From Exilispira sp964581895 (GTDB lineage: Bacteria > Spirochaetota > JAAYUW01): a stretch of DNA of 64,000 nucleotides. The notes under the pieces are model-generated. The model saw only the letters and a program-made list of their open reading frames with translations, did no database searches and had not been told where the DNA came from. Location of the stretch: positions 31,444-95,443 of the forward strand of contig CAZOPR010000007.1 in the NCBI GenBank assembly GCA_964581895.1. Reading direction: 5' to 3'. The position numbers and the translations under genes were made by a program. Positions 19,363 to 27,307 of the stretch are shown here, piece by piece (the stretch's first letter is position 1; every line of letters starts with the position of its first letter).

Positions 19363-20142
19363 ATGCTACGTCTAGTCAACCCCAAGATTACGCCTTACGG
19401 CAATAATATAGCCGGAAAATACAAGATTAGCTCTGAAATAGCTGATAAGCTATATCCTAAAAACAAGGACGGTATAATAAATATGTCAGAGCAAGATTTG
19501 ATTGAAAACCCTAACTTTGACATAACTCTTCCATTTGAAGAAATTATTTACCTGCCAGAATTTACGTATATTACTTATTCAAGACTCGGGAAACTATGGG
19601 AAACACTTAAAATAGAAATAGTAAATGATTTTGATAATGAAGAAAAAAACACTGTAGCTCTTTTAGATATAAACAAAGGATATGTCTTCGCAGGAACAAA
19701 ATACCATGCAAACTTTATTAAAAACGAAATCTACACCTTAATTAACAAGAATAACATTATGACTGAAATACTTGATAAAAAAACTTACAAACCCTGGGGC
19801 AATAGAGTAGAGTTAGAATTTGACCTTCCTGAAATGTTTAAGCGCGAAATGCTTGATTTAGAAATAGACCTGGAAGAAAGCGAAGAATTGGCTTTATTAC
19901 AGCTAAGAAACAACCCTAAAACTGCTTTTAGTTCTTTAAATACACCTTATGCTACGATAACTGCGATAGGAGATAAAGTAAAAGATTTACAAGTAGAAGA
20001 TAAAGTTGTAATTGAAGTTAGTCCTGCATTTAATCTGAAAACTTTAACAAGAATAGATTTAGAAAAAAACAAAGCCTATTTTATTAAAGACGCTGATGTA
20101 ATCCAGGGCGTTTCTCTTGATAATTCTATAATAAATAAATAA
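19363..20142 (+). CDS. unknown protein
   Basis: 259 aa, mixed alpha/beta and acidic, no recognised family. A C-terminal stretch ITAIGDKVKDLQVEDKVVIE resembles a GroES/alcohol-dehydrogenase-type beta turn but is too short to assign. A TATAAT lies nine bases before the ATG without a convincing -35. First of three closely packed plus-strand genes (gaps of 4 and 1 bp). Confidence 0.55.
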   Translation: MLRLVNPKITPYGNNIAGKYKISSEIADKLYPKNKDGIINMSEQDLIENPNFDITLPFEEIIYLPEFTYITYSRLGKLWETLKIEIVNDFDNEEKNTVALLDINKGYVFAGTKYHANFIKNEIYTLINKNNIMTEILDKKTYKPWGNRVELEFDLPEMFKREMLDLEIDLEESEELALLQLRNNPKTAFSSLNTPYATITAIGDKVKDLQVEDKVVIEVSPAFNLKTLTRIDLEKNKAYFIKDADVIQGVSLDNSIINK

Positions 20143-20146
20143 ATAA

Positions 20147-20713
20147 ATGAATGACGAAGAATACTTTAAAGAGCTTGTTCCTCAGGATAGCCTAGACAAC
20201 GACTTAGACGCAATCCCTAAAGATATAACACCTGAGCAGTTATTAGAGCAAGTTAGCTCTATTATAGACCAAAAACCAGTAGGTTCAATAACCAGCAAAG
20301 ACCTAAAAGATAGAGCAGGAAAAATCACCATGATAAACAATGAAATGTTTTATAAATATGGTGTTAGCCAGGCCTGGAAAAACATCATTACCTTACAAAA
20401 TCAAATTGACGCTACTATAAAAGAAATTGAAACAACAGAAAGTTTGAAAATTATGGTAGAGGATAGCCAATTAGTTAACATAGACCCTGCCGGATTTGAT
20501 AATTACCTAGAAACAATAGGTAAGGTATTACCTAAATTAAGAAGAGAACTTTCAGAGTTATTAGTCAAGCAAAGTGATTTAATGAATAAATTAGGGATTA
20601 AAGAAAATGTTTCAAAATCTGTAATGGTTCAAGTTAACAACAACATTCCATTAGCTAATTTAAAACCTAAAAAACAAAATGTAATCCCTGCGGGAATTAC
20701 TCCAAATTTGTAA
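20147..20713 (+). CDS. unknown coiled-coil protein
   Basis: 188 aa, hydrophilic and largely helical. Residues about 70-150 are likely coiled coil (IITLQNQIDATIKEIETTES and LPKLRRELSELLVKQSDLMN). No membrane segment. The four-base gap to the preceding gene and one-base gap to the next indicate one operon. Role unknown. Confidence 0.6.
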   Translation: MNDEEYFKELVPQDSLDNDLDAIPKDITPEQLLEQVSSIIDQKPVGSITSKDLKDRAGKITMINNEMFYKYGVSQAWKNIITLQNQIDATIKEIETTESLKIMVEDSQLVNIDPAGFDNYLETIGKVLPKLRRELSELLVKQSDLMNKLGIKENVSKSVMVQVNNNIPLANLKPKKQNVIPAGITPNL

Positions 20714-20714
20714 A

Positions 20715-21254
20715 ATGTCTACCTTAATCAATGTATTACAAAGAAAGAAAAGGCTAGATAATACTCAAAAATACGCCTATACCCTTTTCACTAGGAAAGA
20801 TATAGATGCTAAATGCAACGTTAAAAAAAGTAATTCAAGGTATTTTCAAACTACTTTCTTTCAAAAAACCAGTAGCTCCTTTTCTATACCCTTATTTGTT
20901 GCTGGAGTAAAATACGATTTTATAGAGCCAGTAGAAAATTCTAGTCTGTTTGCTTTTGAAGAAGGTTTTTTACAAGAATCTGACCTAGTTAAAAAGAGGT
21001 TCAGGTTTAGTCCTCCGGCTTATAGAATGGCAATGTCGTTAAACGAACTAATAAAAGTTCCTGAGTTTAGAAAAGATTTAAAAAAACGACTAAAATTAAA
21101 GGCCAGGTATGTCTACAGGGGAAATAAGATTGATTTTCAATGGTGCGTTGAAAATAATATACCTTTAATTCACACACTATTGGAAATATACTATTACAAA
21201 TTTTTGGTAAAATCGCTAGAAAGCAAAATTAACAATCTTTACACTTTGATTTGA
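20715..21254 (+). CDS. unknown basic protein
   Basis: 179 aa, Lys/Arg-rich and aromatic-rich, no motif I can place. It ends with TGA, and its last 16 bp overlap the convergent membrane-protein gene at 21239. Likely translated with the two preceding genes. Confidence 0.55.
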   Translation: MSTLINVLQRKKRLDNTQKYAYTLFTRKDIDAKCNVKKSNSRYFQTTFFQKTSSSFSIPLFVAGVKYDFIEPVENSSLFAFEEGFLQESDLVKKRFRFSPPAYRMAMSLNELIKVPEFRKDLKKRLKLKARYVYRGNKIDFQWCVENNIPLIHTLLEIYYYKFLVKSLESKINNLYTLI

Positions 21255-21649
21255 TTAATGCTGTGTTTAATTGACTCGCTGTTTTCTACGATTAAATTTT
21301 TAATCTCACCATGGTCTTGTTGCAAACTGTATAGTATCTTACCTAGTTCAGCCACGTGTAGCTCTTTAATTATTTCCGATGTGATTTCTTTGGCTAATGT
21401 TTTACCTAAAACTTCTGCGGTTAATTTAAAGTTTTCTTTTTCGTGGTCTCTAGTTTCTACAATTATTCCTCTAATGTAATCTATCTGGTTTTTATCTAAA
21501 TCAAATTTTTTGGTATCTATTTCAACATTGCTATTTATTTTATTGATAATAAATTCTACCAGTTTAAGCATTATAAAGACAATAACTGCTACAAAGCCAA
21601 TAGCAGTGGTTATTTGGCCAATTTCTAACACTTCATCAATAGCAAGCAT
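21239..21649 (-). CDS. membrane protein with long cytoplasmic helix
   Basis: 136 aa from ATG 21649. One transmembrane helix near the N-terminus (ITTAIGFVAVIVFIMLKLV, about residues 11-30) is followed by a charged helical region. A longer GTG-started reading overlaps the upstream gene by 65 bp and is rejected because a promoter with leaderless spacing (TTGCTT 21680-21685, TATTCT 21657-21662) points to ATG 21649. Holin-like or membrane-anchor function is possible but not demonstrated. Confidence 0.6.
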   Translation of the reverse strand: MLAIDEVLEIGQITTAIGFVAVIVFIMLKLVEFIINKINSNVEIDTKKFDLDKNQIDYIRGIIVETRDHEKENFKLTAEVLGKTLAKEITSEIIKELHVAELGKILYSLQQDHGEIKNLIVENSESIKHSINQIKV

Positions 21650-21728
21650 ATAATATAGAATACAAAATAAGTAAAAAAAAAGCAACCCTAAGACTGGGCT
21701 ACTTTTGATATTTGTTCTTGTGCAAGTT

Positions 21729-22247
21729 TTACACTTCTTGTTCTTCTTGTTCTTCTTCTTTTTTTGGTTCTGTTGGGGGCTTTGGTTCTTCACTATTATT
21801 ACTTTCTTGCTCAGAATCTTTATTCAAGTTAGTAAGAGCTTTTGCTGCCTCTTGAGTGCGATGTTGTTCTTCAGTTAGAACTCTAGTCCAGGTAACTTTT
21901 TCGTCTAGTATTTTATTTAAATTGCCATTGATTATGTCATTAGCTGAAATGTTTCTAATTCGTGATACTAGATAATTATAATTTTCTAAAATCAAATTAT
22001 ACAATTGCTGGTCGGTAGAATAATTGGATGCTTTTTTTAGAAAATTAAAATGCTCTTGTAATTCATTTAACACTTCTGGTCTTTTTTCTTTATTGTCAGT
22101 AACAAACTTGTTTTCCGAGTTAGGCCCTACAATAAAATTAGATTCAATGTAAGCACAAAAGTCTAAAACATTAAAATATTCACTTTGATAAATCTCAGTA
22201 TAATTAGGATTTACTGAAGTTGGTGGTAGTGTATTTACTAATTTCAT
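21729..22247 (-). CDS. unknown acidic protein
   Basis: 172 aa with a Glu/Pro/Gln-rich C-terminal tail (residues about 145-172, PPTEPKKEEEQEEQEV). The body is helical. No family is recognised. It starts six bases after the stop of the 74-aa gene at 22253, so the two are probably co-transcribed from the promoter at 22484-22512. Confidence 0.55.
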   Translation of the reverse strand: MKLVNTLPPTSVNPNYTEIYQSEYFNVLDFCAYIESNFIVGPNSENKFVTDNKEKRPEVLNELQEHFNFLKKASNYSTDQQLYNLILENYNYLVSRIRNISANDIINGNLNKILDEKVTWTRVLTEEQHRTQEAAKALTNLNKDSEQESNNSEEPKPPTEPKKEEEQEEQEV

Positions 22248-22252
22248 AATAC

Positions 22253-22477
22253 TTATGATTTATTATTTGCTTTCTCGCTTTTAATTTTGTTTTCGTAAGC
22301 AATGGATGCATCACGAAATTGTTTTAATAGTTTTCTCAAAAGAATAGATGACTTTCTAGCTCTTTTTCTGCTAGAGGAATTTACAAGGTGTTTTTCTGAC
22401 TGTATTTCGCTAATAATAGCGTTCATATCTGCACACAAGGTTTCAATTATTGATGAGTAGTTTTCTTTACTTTTCAT
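22253..22477 (-). CDS. small helical basic protein
   Basis: 74 aa with a Ser/Arg/Lys-rich middle (SSRKRARKSSILLRKLLKQF). Probably nucleic-acid or protein binding, no family recognised. It has a textbook leaderless promoter embedded in the 3' end of the upstream gene: TTGACA 22507-22512, 17 bp, TACATT 22484-22489, six T, ATG. Confidence 0.55.
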   Translation of the reverse strand: MKSKENYSSIIETLCADMNAIISEIQSEKHLVNSSSRKRARKSSILLRKLLKQFRDASIAYENKIKSEKANNKS

Positions 22478-22495
22478 AAAAAAAATGTATAATAG

Positions 22496-23830
22496 TCAAT
22501 ATTTCTTGTCAAGAAATATTGACTGGTAATCTTGATTTATTTCCTCCAATATATTAAGTAGCCTATCTACCTCCTTAAAGGGTTTGTCGTTGTTGATGCT
22601 CCAATCCATACTTATTCTTACTGACTGAGGAATTTTGTATTTATTAAAACCATACGAAACACAAAAATCTCCACTCCTTACAATAACTTTTTTTTGGCTT
22701 AGTCTTTGATACAAATCCTCTGAAGGAAAATTTGGGGAATTAATTAAAACTATACTTTGTGAAGAGTTTTCCCCGTATTGGAGTTTGCTAAAAACTGGTA
22801 ATTTAACTTTTGATAAATACGGTTGTAAAAATGACGTATTAAAAGATTTGCATATTTTGTTGTAAAAATTATGAATATCATAATAAACATCAACTTTTTT
22901 ACCATTTAAAAAACTTAACCAAGCACCTAATGATAGAATAGCTGGAGCATTTAAAAGCCCTGCCTCTAAAGATTTAAAGTCATTGTAAAAAATAGGGTAA
23001 GAATTATCGTTTAAGCTAGAAATAGTGCCTCCACCTGTATAGATACCTTTTTCTTTTAGTAAATTATTAGTAATATATTTGTTTCTTATTAGTAATACTC
23101 CAATAGGAGTAGAGTGTGCTTTGTGTCCAGAAAATACTAATGCCGCACATCCGTTAAAAGAAGTTTTATTTTTAGAATAAAAAACTGGATTGAAGACTTT
23201 TAAAGCACCTTGAGTAGCATCTAAAATTATGTGTTGTCCTTGCCTTTGTGAGCCCATATATTTTAAATTACTAATTGAGGAAAAATAATAATTAAATATG
23301 TCAAATCCAAACACATTGTCTACATAAGGTAACAAAACCATTTCTTCAGTATGTCTCTCAAAGTTATTCAATTCTTCAGAAATATTTATGTCTAACTCAA
23401 CTAAAGAAATGTTTGCTGTATCATTATTGTATAGTTTAAGAGCTGGAAGATAAACAGAATTGTGGACTAAAGGAGAGAACCTAATTTTAAAACTCTTTGA
23501 TTTGTTTTTGATGTAATTACTTACTAAGTTAATTGCCATGTTTAGCCCAGAAGTAGCATTGTTTGTAAAAACAACTGACCAATCTGGTGATTCTAAATCA
23601 AACTTCTTTTTTATTAACTCTCTAGTTTCATCAATTAAATCCATTAATTGCAAAGATTTAGAGTCTGCACCTCTACCAGGACAAACGCTGAAATTATTAT
23701 AAAAAAACTCTTGAGCTTCTAAGGCTTGCATTGAAATAGCAGTATAACAAGCAGAGTTAAAATACAACTCACCGCCTTCTGGTCTTACAAAGGCAAAATC
23801 TTTAGTTTGGTAAGTTGAGTTCAAATTCAT
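22496..23830 (-). CDS. class V aminotransferase / cysteine desulfurase-like enzyme
   Basis: 444 aa, fold type I PLP enzyme. Residues about 60-110 carry the conserved FTNNATSGLN (substrate/phosphate loop), about 205 LDATQGA (Asp pairs with the PLP ring, Gln contacts its oxygen) and about 232 FSGHKAHSTPIGVL with the Schiff-base lysine after His. The C-terminal part has VRSGDFC near residue 390, the position of the catalytic Cys in SufS/IscS enzymes, and QSVRISMDW, resembling the family RxS(f/m) arginine motif. Family members mobilise sulfur from cysteine. Such an enzyme is unusual in a phage late-gene region; no Dnd or tRNA-thiolation partners are seen nearby, so its sulfur acceptor is unknown. 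Confidence 0.82.
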   Translation of the reverse strand: MNLNSTYQTKDFAFVRPEGGELYFNSACYTAISMQALEAQEFFYNNFSVCPGRGADSKSLQLMDLIDETRELIKKKFDLESPDWSVVFTNNATSGLNMAINLVSNYIKNKSKSFKIRFSPLVHNSVYLPALKLYNNDTANISLVELDINISEELNNFERHTEEMVLLPYVDNVFGFDIFNYYFSSISNLKYMGSQRQGQHIILDATQGALKVFNPVFYSKNKTSFNGCAALVFSGHKAHSTPIGVLLIRNKYITNNLLKEKGIYTGGGTISSLNDNSYPIFYNDFKSLEAGLLNAPAILSLGAWLSFLNGKKVDVYYDIHNFYNKICKSFNTSFLQPYLSKVKLPVFSKLQYGENSSQSIVLINSPNFPSEDLYQRLSQKKVIVRSGDFCVSYGFNKYKIPQSVRISMDWSINNDKPFKEVDRLLNILEEINQDYQSIFLDKKY

Positions 23831-23834
23831 ATTT

Positions 23835-24137
23835 TTACTTTTTGTTTTCTTTTACTAGGTTGATAAATAGCCTATAAATATAATTAGCTATCATTGGATA
23901 AGTAGTTGAATTAAATTCAAGTTTTCCAGGGTAATAAAAATACATTAAAGCTCCTAACTGGTTCTTTAAGTTTTCTATTTGTTTTTCTTTAGCATTTTCG
24001 TTATTCTCCTTTACAGCAAGCAAAAGTAACTCAGTAATATAAATACCAACTTCCTTATGCGATATGATTTTTTTAAGATAGTTCTCTATTATATCAGCTT
24101 CTAAGTATTTAATGTAATCATTTGTTAAGGCTTGCAT
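23835..24137 (-). CDS. unknown small protein
   Basis: 100 aa, helical, with a Lys/Glu/Asn-rich central part. No motif is recognised. The ATG at 24137 overlaps the stop of the upstream 350-aa gene (TAATG), indicating coupled translation, and the PLP-enzyme gene follows after 4 bp. Confidence 0.6.
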   Translation of the reverse strand: MQALTNDYIKYLEADIIENYLKKIISHKEVGIYITELLLLAVKENNENAKEKQIENLKNQLGALMYFYYPGKLEFNSTTYPMIANYIYRLFINLVKENKK

Positions 24138-25189
24138 TATTCTTGGTTATTAGCATCTTGATTTTTTAGATTCTTTATTTGCTCTAGTAATTGCTGTGTT
24201 TGCTCTTCAGTTAGTCCTTCAATTTCCCTTGATAAAGGCGAGGTTTCCTTTATTGCAGTTCTCTGGCGAGTAACTACAAGGTATTTATTGTATTCTTTAA
24301 TAAAGGTAGGGTCTATTTCTAAAGATTTGTCTAAATGCTTTAACTTTTCTTCTTCAAGTTCTTTAGGAAAACTAAAAGGTTTCCAAGAAGTGTTATAAAC
24401 AATAGGAACCATTATTATATTGTTATCAGCACTAATTATAACTTCATTTCCATCGTTATCAACTTTAACAGTGTCTCCAAGTGTCATTAAAGTAAATTCT
24501 CTAATTTTTTTGTTTTTATACTCTGGAGTGCTTCTTATAGCTTTTTTAGTGTGTAAGTCAGCTGTGATATGGTGGCTTCTATTAGCGTTAGCAATGTCAA
24601 CATTTATAGAAGTATTTCTTTCTAATTCCTGTCTTGAAACTGGAGGAACAAAGTCTTCAGTAGGCTCTTGCAAATTTTCATAAACATTAAAAGCTCTTAA
24701 TCCGCTACTTTTATAAAATTGATTGTAAAAATACTTTCCATCATCTCCAATTGATGAATATGGATTATAATAATTAGGGATTTCGTAATAGTCTTTTGTT
24801 TTAAGTTCCCAAATAAGCTTCTCTTCGTGTCCAGTTTCTACTCCGTTTGGAGCATATTTTGGTTCTACCACCTTCTTCTTCATATGGTACGGTAGATTAC
24901 TAATAACTACTCCTTTGCCAGGAAAAAAATCAGCTTTGCTTTGAACGATGTTGTTTTGCTTAAAAAATTGCCCAGTGCTTCTGACAAAAGTGCTATCACT
25001 GTTAACACTTGTAAAAGAATAAAAATAAGAAATTAACTGAGAAAAAGGGGTACCTGTGGTTTCAGCTTTGTCTAGCCTTCCTATAAATCTTTTTTCTTCA
25101 TCAGCATAGTCTAAAAAATTAGGAATAAAATACATTGTTTCTCCATACGGCTGTTTGAGCTTCTTTTTTGTGCTTTTGGAAAATGGCAT
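24137..25189 (-). CDS. unknown protein, possibly structural
   Basis: 350 aa, Tyr/Asn/Lys-rich, soluble, no recognised family. The C-terminal 70 residues look like a charged helix ending in Asn/Gln-rich sequence. Residues about 250-263 (IISADNNIIMVPI) are encoded by a 37-bp segment that recurs in inverted orientation at 25290-25326, inside the next upstream gene. Confidence 0.55.
   Translation of the reverse strand: MPFSKSTKKKLKQPYGETMYFIPNFLDYADEEKRFIGRLDKAETTGTPFSQLISYFYSFTSVNSDSTFVRSTGQFFKQNNIVQSKADFFPGKGVVISNLPYHMKKKVVEPKYAPNGVETGHEEKLIWELKTKDYYEIPNYYNPYSSIGDDGKYFYNQFYKSSGLRAFNVYENLQEPTEDFVPPVSRQELERNTSINVDIANANRSHHITADLHTKKAIRSTPEYKNKKIREFTLMTLGDTVKVDNDGNEVIISADNNIIMVPIVYNTSWKPFSFPKELEEEKLKHLDKSLEIDPTFIKEYNKYLVVTRQRTAIKETSPLSREIEGLTEEQTQQLLEQIKNLKNQDANNQE
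24401..24437. repeat. 37-bp inverted repeat, left arm
   Basis: This segment is the reverse complement of 25290-25326 with one mismatch in 37 bp. Both arms lie inside coding sequence. Confidence 0.95.
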
Positions 25190-25268
25190 AAACTTGTATT
25201 TAAGAAGTAAAACAATTTGATTTTTGTCAATTATTTAGGTAAACTTGCTTCACTTTCACTAAATTAGG

Positions 25269-26264
25269 TTAAAAAGTGAATTTGCTTAGAATTAGTGCTG
25301 ATAACATTATAATAATGGTTCCTATTAATAATAATAATAATAATAATAATTTAATCCCCTGCTTCTTTAATTTTGCTCTATTGTATTTAGCGTCTGAAAA
25401 AGCCAAATCAGCTAAGGATTTTTTTTCTTTATTATCTTTCTCCAGTTTCTCAATAGTATCAGTTAATAGTTTTTTTTTATCTAGACATTCGCTGTAAATT
25501 TTTTGCAATCTTTCTATCTCTTTTTCCTGACTTTCAATTATCTTTCTTCTTTCAATTAAATGTTGATTAGTTTCGTCTATTTTAGAGCCTTGAGTGTCAA
25601 GCATTTCTTTTTTAGCATTATTACCAGAAATCAATCTATCAAAAGCTTCATAATAATTATCTTGCTTAATTAGCTCTTTTAAAGGTTCTTTTTCAGCAAT
25701 GCCTTCGGAATTATCAATAAATTGTAAAATTTGGTTAGTCTGTTCTTCAGTCATATAAATTGTTTCATTTTCATTGTTTAGCCATTGTTTTAATTGTTTT
25801 ACAAGAATATCGCCACAGCAAGAAGTGTTATTTTTAGGGGCTTCCCTGTGCGGTCTTATATTTTCCTTAGGAATTTTTAACTCATTCATCAGTTTAGTCA
25901 ATAACCAATATAAGGAGTCTAGTTGTTTTTTAGGCACTTGTTCGTTATGTGGAGGGTGAAAATATCCATCAAGACATATACCTACGCTGTTTGTATTGTT
26001 CTTATCGTGATAGGTTATATCTTGAATATGATTTGTCTGTGCTATTGTTCCGTCTTTAGCTATTAAGTAGTGATAACCTATCCCTGGCCAACCATTTTGA
26101 TTTATATGAACTCTAGCTACCATATTTGCTAAATCTTGGTAATTACGATTACCGGTTGCAGCTGTATAGTGAACGGTTAAGTATCTGATATTAGAAACCG
26201 GTCTTTTTGCCCAAGGTTTAGTTTGCTTTGGTGTATATTGATTTACAAAATTAATAATTTGCAT
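25269..26264 (-). CDS. N-acetylmuramoyl-L-alanine amidase (PGRP/amidase_2) with C-terminal membrane anchor
   Basis: 331 aa. Residues 1-165 are a zinc amidase of the T7-lysozyme/PGRP type. Visible motifs are YLTVHYTA (first zinc His), GIGYHYLIAKDGTI (catalytic Tyr region), SVGICLDG, and IRPHREAPKNNTSCCG (second His; Cys in the third ligand position). It would cut the peptide stem from glycan in peptidoglycan. Residues 190-290 are coiled coil. The last 30 residues are a transmembrane helix with eight consecutive Leu encoded by an ATT-type trinucleotide run followed by the inverted copy of a neighbouring gene. An omega-RNA-like relic lies 20 bp upstream. Probably a lysis or tail lysin. Confidence 0.88.
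   Translation of the reverse strand: MQIINFVNQYTPKQTKPWAKRPVSNIRYLTVHYTAATGNRNYQDLANMVARVHINQNGWPGIGYHYLIAKDGTIAQTNHIQDITYHDKNNTNSVGICLDGYFHPPHNEQVPKKQLDSLYWLLTKLMNELKIPKENIRPHREAPKNNTSCCGDILVKQLKQWLNNENETIYMTEEQTNQILQFIDNSEGIAEKEPLKELIKQDNYYEAFDRLISGNNAKKEMLDTQGSKIDETNQHLIERRKIIESQEKEIERLQKIYSECLDKKKLLTDTIEKLEKDNKEKKSLADLAFSDAKYNRAKLKKQGIKLLLLLLLLIGTIIIMLSALILSKFTF
25290..25326. repeat. 37-bp inverted repeat, right arm
   Basis: 36 of 37 bases match the reverse complement of 24401-24437. On the minus strand this arm encodes part of the amidase membrane anchor (IGTIIIMLSALI) and abuts an (AAT)n run at 25325-25350. Confidence 0.95.
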
Positions 26265-26284
26265 ACATTATATGTATTCCTTTT

Positions 26285-26420
26285 GTGAACTACCTACTAG
26301 CCTGAAGGCTAGAGGCTTCCTGCTTCAACCTACCACTACTTCTTAGGGATTGCTCTCTTAGTCCATAGTTGAGTAGTCCACAGGCTTGAATTTCCGTAGT
26401 TCCTACGGTATTTGACCGAT
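26285..26420 (-). ncRNA. solitary TnpB-derived omega-RNA-like gene (relic B)
   Basis: Read leftward, 26412-26290 is an open frame without a start encoding the end of a TnpB protein (NTVGTTEIQACG, then GRLKQEASSL, then stop). It merges into the right-end hairpin AGCCTTCAGGCT and the terminal GTAGTTCAC at 26285-26293. This is the part of IS200/IS605-type elements from which the guide RNA of TnpB is made. The rest of tnpB is absent. A promoter (TTTACA 26447-26452, 17 bp, TAGAAT 26424-26429) would start transcription right at its 5' edge. The presumed guide begins AAAAGGAATACATATA. Confidence 0.6.
26290..26412 (-). pseudogene. tnpB: 3' remnant of tnpB (40 codons)
   Basis: Forty codons of a TnpB C-terminus with an intact stop at 26290-26292 but no catalytic RuvC part and no start. 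The first 53 bases are identical to 63948-64000, where a second copy runs off the window. Confidence 0.75.
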
Positions 26421-26423
26421 TGA

Positions 26424-26452
26424 ATTCTAAAATACTTTTTAGTTTTTGTAAA
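26424..26452 (-). promoter_or_regulatory. promoter of the omega-RNA relic
   Basis: TTTACA 26447-26452, 17 bp, TAGAAT 26424-26429. It is almost identical to the promoter at 28281-28308 that drives a structured RNA in the opposite direction. Confidence 0.7.
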
Positions 26453-26483
26453 GGGTTTTAAAGGTGAAAGGATAATTAGATCT

Positions 26484-27302
26484 TCACTTCACACTAAATG
26501 TTTGTATTTCAGTAGTTTTCACTCCTGAGCCATCGTTATATTCAGCATAAGCATAATAATCTCCATTTGGTAAATCAACTAAAAATAGATAAGAGGCAGG
26601 CCTTCCATCAGTGGTTAATTGTTCTAAAGAAACCACATCTTGTCCGTTGGCCGTAGTTCTTAATAGTGGAGTGCGGTAATATCCTGAAACCGGCTCTCCT
26701 GTTTTAGAATTAACCACTGTTCCTGTGCTTCCTGCCGGCAACCAAGAAACATCAGAACCTCTAAACAAAACTACTTTTCTATTAAATCCGTAATTAGTAT
26801 AAGTAACTACTAAATTTCCGCTTGAATCTAAAGTTTGGAAACGAGGAGAAATATACAAAAAGTTGTATAAAGTGGAAATTATTTCTCCGTAAGTAACGGC
26901 GGTTTTCCCATCTGGTAGTAAGAATTGAGTATTTAAAGAAAAAGGATTAGGAAGGATTGAAACATTAACTGGGATACTATCAATAGTTTGATTATTCGTG
27001 TCATTTGTGTTTGCCTGGTATTTTGGCCTAGCTTTTATTAAGCCGGTATAAACCCCAATTTCAGGTAATTGTTTGTCAGTTAAAATATACCCATACTCGG
27101 TAAAACCATCGTCAGTCCTCTGTTCTGCCAAAGTAATGTTTCTAACTCCTCCGCTATCAGCTAGTTGTTGAGAAACACCATTATCCGAAAGAACCCTCAG
27201 CTTAGTGAGGGTCAATCCAACATACAAGCCACTTGACTTAGAAAAGTAAGTTATTGGGACTTGCAGATTGTCATTTAGATATTGAGTTATGTTAATAGCC
27301 AT
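26484..27302 (-). CDS. virion-like structural protein
   Basis: 272 aa, beta-rich, with three apparent Ig-like or jelly-roll-like sections: N-terminal LYVGLTLTKLRVLSDNG, central VPVNVSILPNPFSLN, and C-terminal YLFLVDLPNGDYYAYAEYND. No catalytic motif. It begins five bases after the neighbouring fibre-like gene, so both belong to one operon from the promoter at 28073-28101. Probably a fibre or decoration component. Confidence 0.55.
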   Translation of the reverse strand: MAINITQYLNDNLQVPITYFSKSSGLYVGLTLTKLRVLSDNGVSQQLADSGGVRNITLAEQRTDDGFTEYGYILTDKQLPEIGVYTGLIKARPKYQANTNDTNNQTIDSIPVNVSILPNPFSLNTQFLLPDGKTAVTYGEIISTLYNFLYISPRFQTLDSSGNLVVTYTNYGFNRKVVLFRGSDVSWLPAGSTGTVVNSKTGEPVSGYYRTPLLRTTANGQDVVSLEQLTTDGRPASYLFLVDLPNGDYYAYAEYNDGSGVKTTEIQTFSVK

Positions 27303-27307
27303 TTGTA

